Shown here piece by piece: positions 62,430 to 64,000 of a stretch of 64,000 nucleotides of DNA. The position numbers and the translations under genes were made by a program. Positions within the stretch are counted from its first letter, which is position 1. Every line of letters begins with the position of its first letter. The notes below the pieces were generated by a model. The model was not told the origin of the DNA. It was given only the letters and a program-made list of their open reading frames with translations, and made no database searches. The stretch comes from Paenibacillus sp. BIC5C1 (GTDB taxonomy: Bacteria > Bacillota > Bacilli > Paenibacillales > Paenibacillaceae). The stretch spans positions 6,014,001-6,078,000 of the forward strand of contig NZ_CP135922.1 in NCBI RefSeq assembly GCF_032399705.1, read 5' to 3'.

Positions 62430-62693
62430 TTAATCGGCGCCTTCGTCTTCCCGGCGTGTATGAACTAGTCCAATCGATTTGGCAATTACATAAATAAATA
62501 CACTACCCACCAAGAAACCGATACCCACCATTAATCCGAGGTTGCGATCATTAAAATCATTCAGGTTAATCAGGCACATGATTACTCCCGTAATGAGGGC
62601 AATCCAAGCCAGAACTGTCATCGTTAGCACTGCACGCCGCATATTTTTATCTTTGCGCTCCAATTGGCTTACCATTGCTGTCTTCGATGCCAT
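62430..62693 (-). CDS. small membrane protein, unknown
   Basis: 87 residues from ATG 62693 (MASKTAMVSQLERKDKNMRRAV), after AAGGAAG at eight nt. Two membrane segments, LTMTVLAWIALITGVIMCLI and LGLMVGIGFLVGSVFIYVIA, with a NLNDFNDRN loop and a charged tail (HTRREDEGAD). No family recognised. It is a monocistron upstream of cyoABCD on the same strand, but separated from it by a terminator. Confidence 0.65.
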   Translation of the reverse strand: MASKTAMVSQLERKDKNMRRAVLTMTVLAWIALITGVIMCLINLNDFNDRNLGLMVGIGFLVGSVFIYVIAKSIGLVHTRREDEGAD

Positions 62694-62947
62694 AGTAAAC
62701 ACTTCCTTTTCCCTTTTTGTAAGTGCTTTCCTTATACCAATATACCACATCAGTATGATTTTTAGTCAACAAATGTTCAAATTTCTTTCGCAATTTGGAC
62801 ACTTTATTTGTATTTTAACTGTTGACAAGGACCAGATCACTTCTTCTTACTTCTTATAACCCAAAAACGCTCTTCTCATAACATGAAACAGCTCAAGCCT
62901 TATGAAACCTTCATGAACATGTGCACTCTTTGCTGAAAATAAATAAC
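62694..62947. other. intergenic region without identified gene
   Basis: It is AT-rich. A GTTGACT run with TATATT 19 nt away lies on the minus strand just upstream of 62693, a poor promoter candidate. TTGACA at 62822..62827 on the plus strand has no properly spaced -10. No ORF longer than about 30 codons with a ribosome-binding site and no RNA motif seen. Confidence 0.5.
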
Positions 62948-62990
62948 AAAAAAAGACGGTGCACCGGATTTCCGATGTACCGTCTTTTTT
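62948..62990 (-). terminator. terminator of the GH1 gene
   Basis: AAAAGACGGTGCACCGG-ATTT-CCGATGTACCGTCTTTTTT, T-rich on both strands, 100 nt past the GH1 stop. Confidence 0.85.
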
Positions 62991-63091
62991 CTGATTAAAC
63001 AGGTGTTACCCTGCATTTAACAATTGAACTAACATTATTACTTATTTTATATCAGGTTCAAACACTTCTTCCTCAACATTGAAGTTACAGC

Positions 63092-64000
63092 CTAAATTCG
63101 TGTTTCCAACCAATTATTTTTAATCACATTCTGATACCAGTAGAAGCTTTCTTTAGGTGTTCTGACTAACGAACGGTAATCCACATGCACAAGACCAAAA
63201 CGCATACGGTACCCTTCCGCCCACTCAAAGTTATCCATCAAAGACCAAGCCATGTAGCCTTTCAGATTAATGCCGTCGTTGATAATCCGATGAATTTGGG
63301 CCAAATGCTGCTCATAGTATGCAATCCGGCGATCATCATTAATTTTGCCGTTTTCCAAATCATCGTTGATGCAAGCACCATTTTCCGTGATGTACACATC
63401 CACATTTCCGTATTTTTGCAAATAGTGCATAAATTCATATAGTCCGCGTGATTCCACAGGCCAGCCAATATCGGTCTTGGTCAGTCCCATATCGACCTCT
63501 TCGGATTGCAATGCACCCGCCTCAGGATTGAATCGATTAATGCCCATGGTGTAATAGTTGATGCCCAGCAAATCAATCGGTTGCGAGATGATCTCCATAT
63601 CACCTTCCTGAATGGGCACTGTGGCCCCTGCCTTTTCAAACCAGTCGACCATAAATTGTGGATAAGCCCCTTTGTAGATCGGGTCTAGGAACCAATCCGT
63701 ATTCAGAGCAATCGCCCGATCACAGGCGGCTTGATCTTCTGGAGATTTGCTGTAAGGCTCCGCCCAGCATACATTGGGTGCAATACCAATCTGTCCTGTT
63801 GTACCCAAACGACGGAAAGACTGAACAGCTTTACCGTGAGCAACGAGCAGTCCGTGAGCAACATTAATGGATGTTTGCAGATCCTTATTTCCTGGTGCAT
63901 GAATACCAAGCAGGTTGGACAAAAATGCAATACACCATGGTTCATTGAAAGTCAGCCAGAAATTAATTTTTCCGGAAAACTCCTTGAAAATAACTTCAGC
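63092..64000 (-). CDS. GH1 beta-glucosidase / 6-phospho-beta-glucosidase, N-terminus beyond the window
   Basis: 303 codons open to the window edge; no start is visible. Starts inside the barrel with KINFWLTFNEPWCIAFL (acid/base Glu in TFNEPW), then HAPGNKD, LGINYYTMGINRFNPEAGA and the nucleophile Glu in DVYITENGACINDD. WSLMDNFEWAEGYRMRFGLVHVDY and RTPKESFYWYQNVIKNN close the fold. It hydrolyses aryl- or cello-type beta-glucosides. Residues near the substrate phosphate site (a Ser/Lys/Tyr set) cannot be judged from this part, so free or phosphorylated substrate is open. Confidence 0.95.
   Translation of the reverse strand, partial: AEVIFKEFSGKINFWLTFNEPWCIAFLSNLLGIHAPGNKDLQTSINVAHGLLVAHGKAVQSFRRLGTTGQIGIAPNVCWAEPYSKSPEDQAACDRAIALNTDWFLDPIYKGAYPQFMVDWFEKAGATVPIQEGDMEIISQPIDLLGINYYTMGINRFNPEAGALQSEEVDMGLTKTDIGWPVESRGLYEFMHYLQKYGNVDVYITENGACINDDLENGKINDDRRIAYYEQHLAQIHRIINDGINLKGYMAWSLMDNFEWAEGYRMRFGLVHVDYRSLVRTPKESFYWYQNVIKNNWLETRI

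Noticed and set aside
62822..62870. Sigma-A promoter from TTGACA on the plus strand
   Set aside because: The nearest TATAAC is 27 nt away and no gene lies downstream in that direction.

Overview
The window looks like chromosomal DNA from a low-to-mid GC Gram-positive spore-former of the Paenibacillus type. The reasons are gene content (YkpA/YbiT-type ABC-F, CvfC family, YthABC-type bd oxidase, SLH and LPXTG surface proteins, many sugar-operon regulators), strong AGGAGG ribosome-binding sites with frequent TTG/GTG starts, and short intergenic U-tailed terminators. No rRNA, tRNA, insertion sequence, prophage or CRISPR array was found. The genus is an inference from content; no database search was possible.

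Layout. 0-7 kb: a cation-efflux (CDF) gene cut by the window edge, a small basic protein, an ABC-F ATPase, a metallo-beta-lactamase-fold hydrolase, and a cyanide-insensitive-type bd quinol oxidase operon with a small membrane protein at each end. 7-13 kb: a large PAS-containing histidine kinase divergent from its OmpR-type response regulator, a degenerate receiver-like protein and a CvfC homologue. 13-15 kb: a lysine riboswitch with terminator ahead of lysP. 15-24.3 kb: a surface block with a sortase, a 1509-residue Cna-type LPXTG adhesin, an exported transglutaminase-like protein and an SLH/YcdB-type wall protein. 24.5-29.2 kb: an alpha/beta hydrolase, a KDPG/KHG aldolase and two adjacent glycosyltransferase genes. 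29.4-34 kb: xylBA divergent from xylR, with a cre site and a candidate XylR operator. 34-42 kb: thioredoxin reductase with a glutaredoxin-like protein, a ZIP transporter, a hydrolase, a Fur-boxed P1B-type ATPase and an O-acetylhomoserine sulfhydrylase. 42-45.3 kb: a uronate (kduI/kduD) operon with its own DeoR-family regulator. 45.4-58 kb: an MDR reductase, then a seven-gene alpha-glucoside operon (GH65, ABC importer, six-hairpin glycosidase, beta-phosphoglucomutase, GH13) with a LacI-family regulator. 58-62 kb: cyoABCD, a heme-copper quinol oxidase. 62-64 kb: a small membrane protein and a truncated GH1 beta-glucosidase.

How the genes work together. The main theme is plant-polysaccharide and oligosaccharide use: xylose (xylAB/XylR), pectin-derived uronates (kduI, kduD, possibly the distant aldolase), alpha-glucosides through an inverting phosphorylase whose beta-glucose-1-phosphate product is converted by the operon's own beta-phosphoglucomutase, and beta-glucosides (GH1). 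Electrons can leave through two distinct quinol oxidases. The LacI gene and its target operon share near-identical palindromes, and the kduI promoter carries three repeats spaced exactly 10 bp apart, as expected for a DeoR-family operator.

Less usual items: a 19-codon leader ORF overlapping the kinase start; a two-copy intergenic repeat of about 130 bp placed inside two sugar operons; a 34-residue membrane peptide behind a perfect palindrome at the head of the bd operon; a degenerate receiver beside a two-component pair; a cyoA product without the lipobox cysteine; and a 14-bp-arm perfect hairpin between Fur-like sites in the metal-ATPase leader. I did not find a clear candidate for an entirely new system; these are the best leads.
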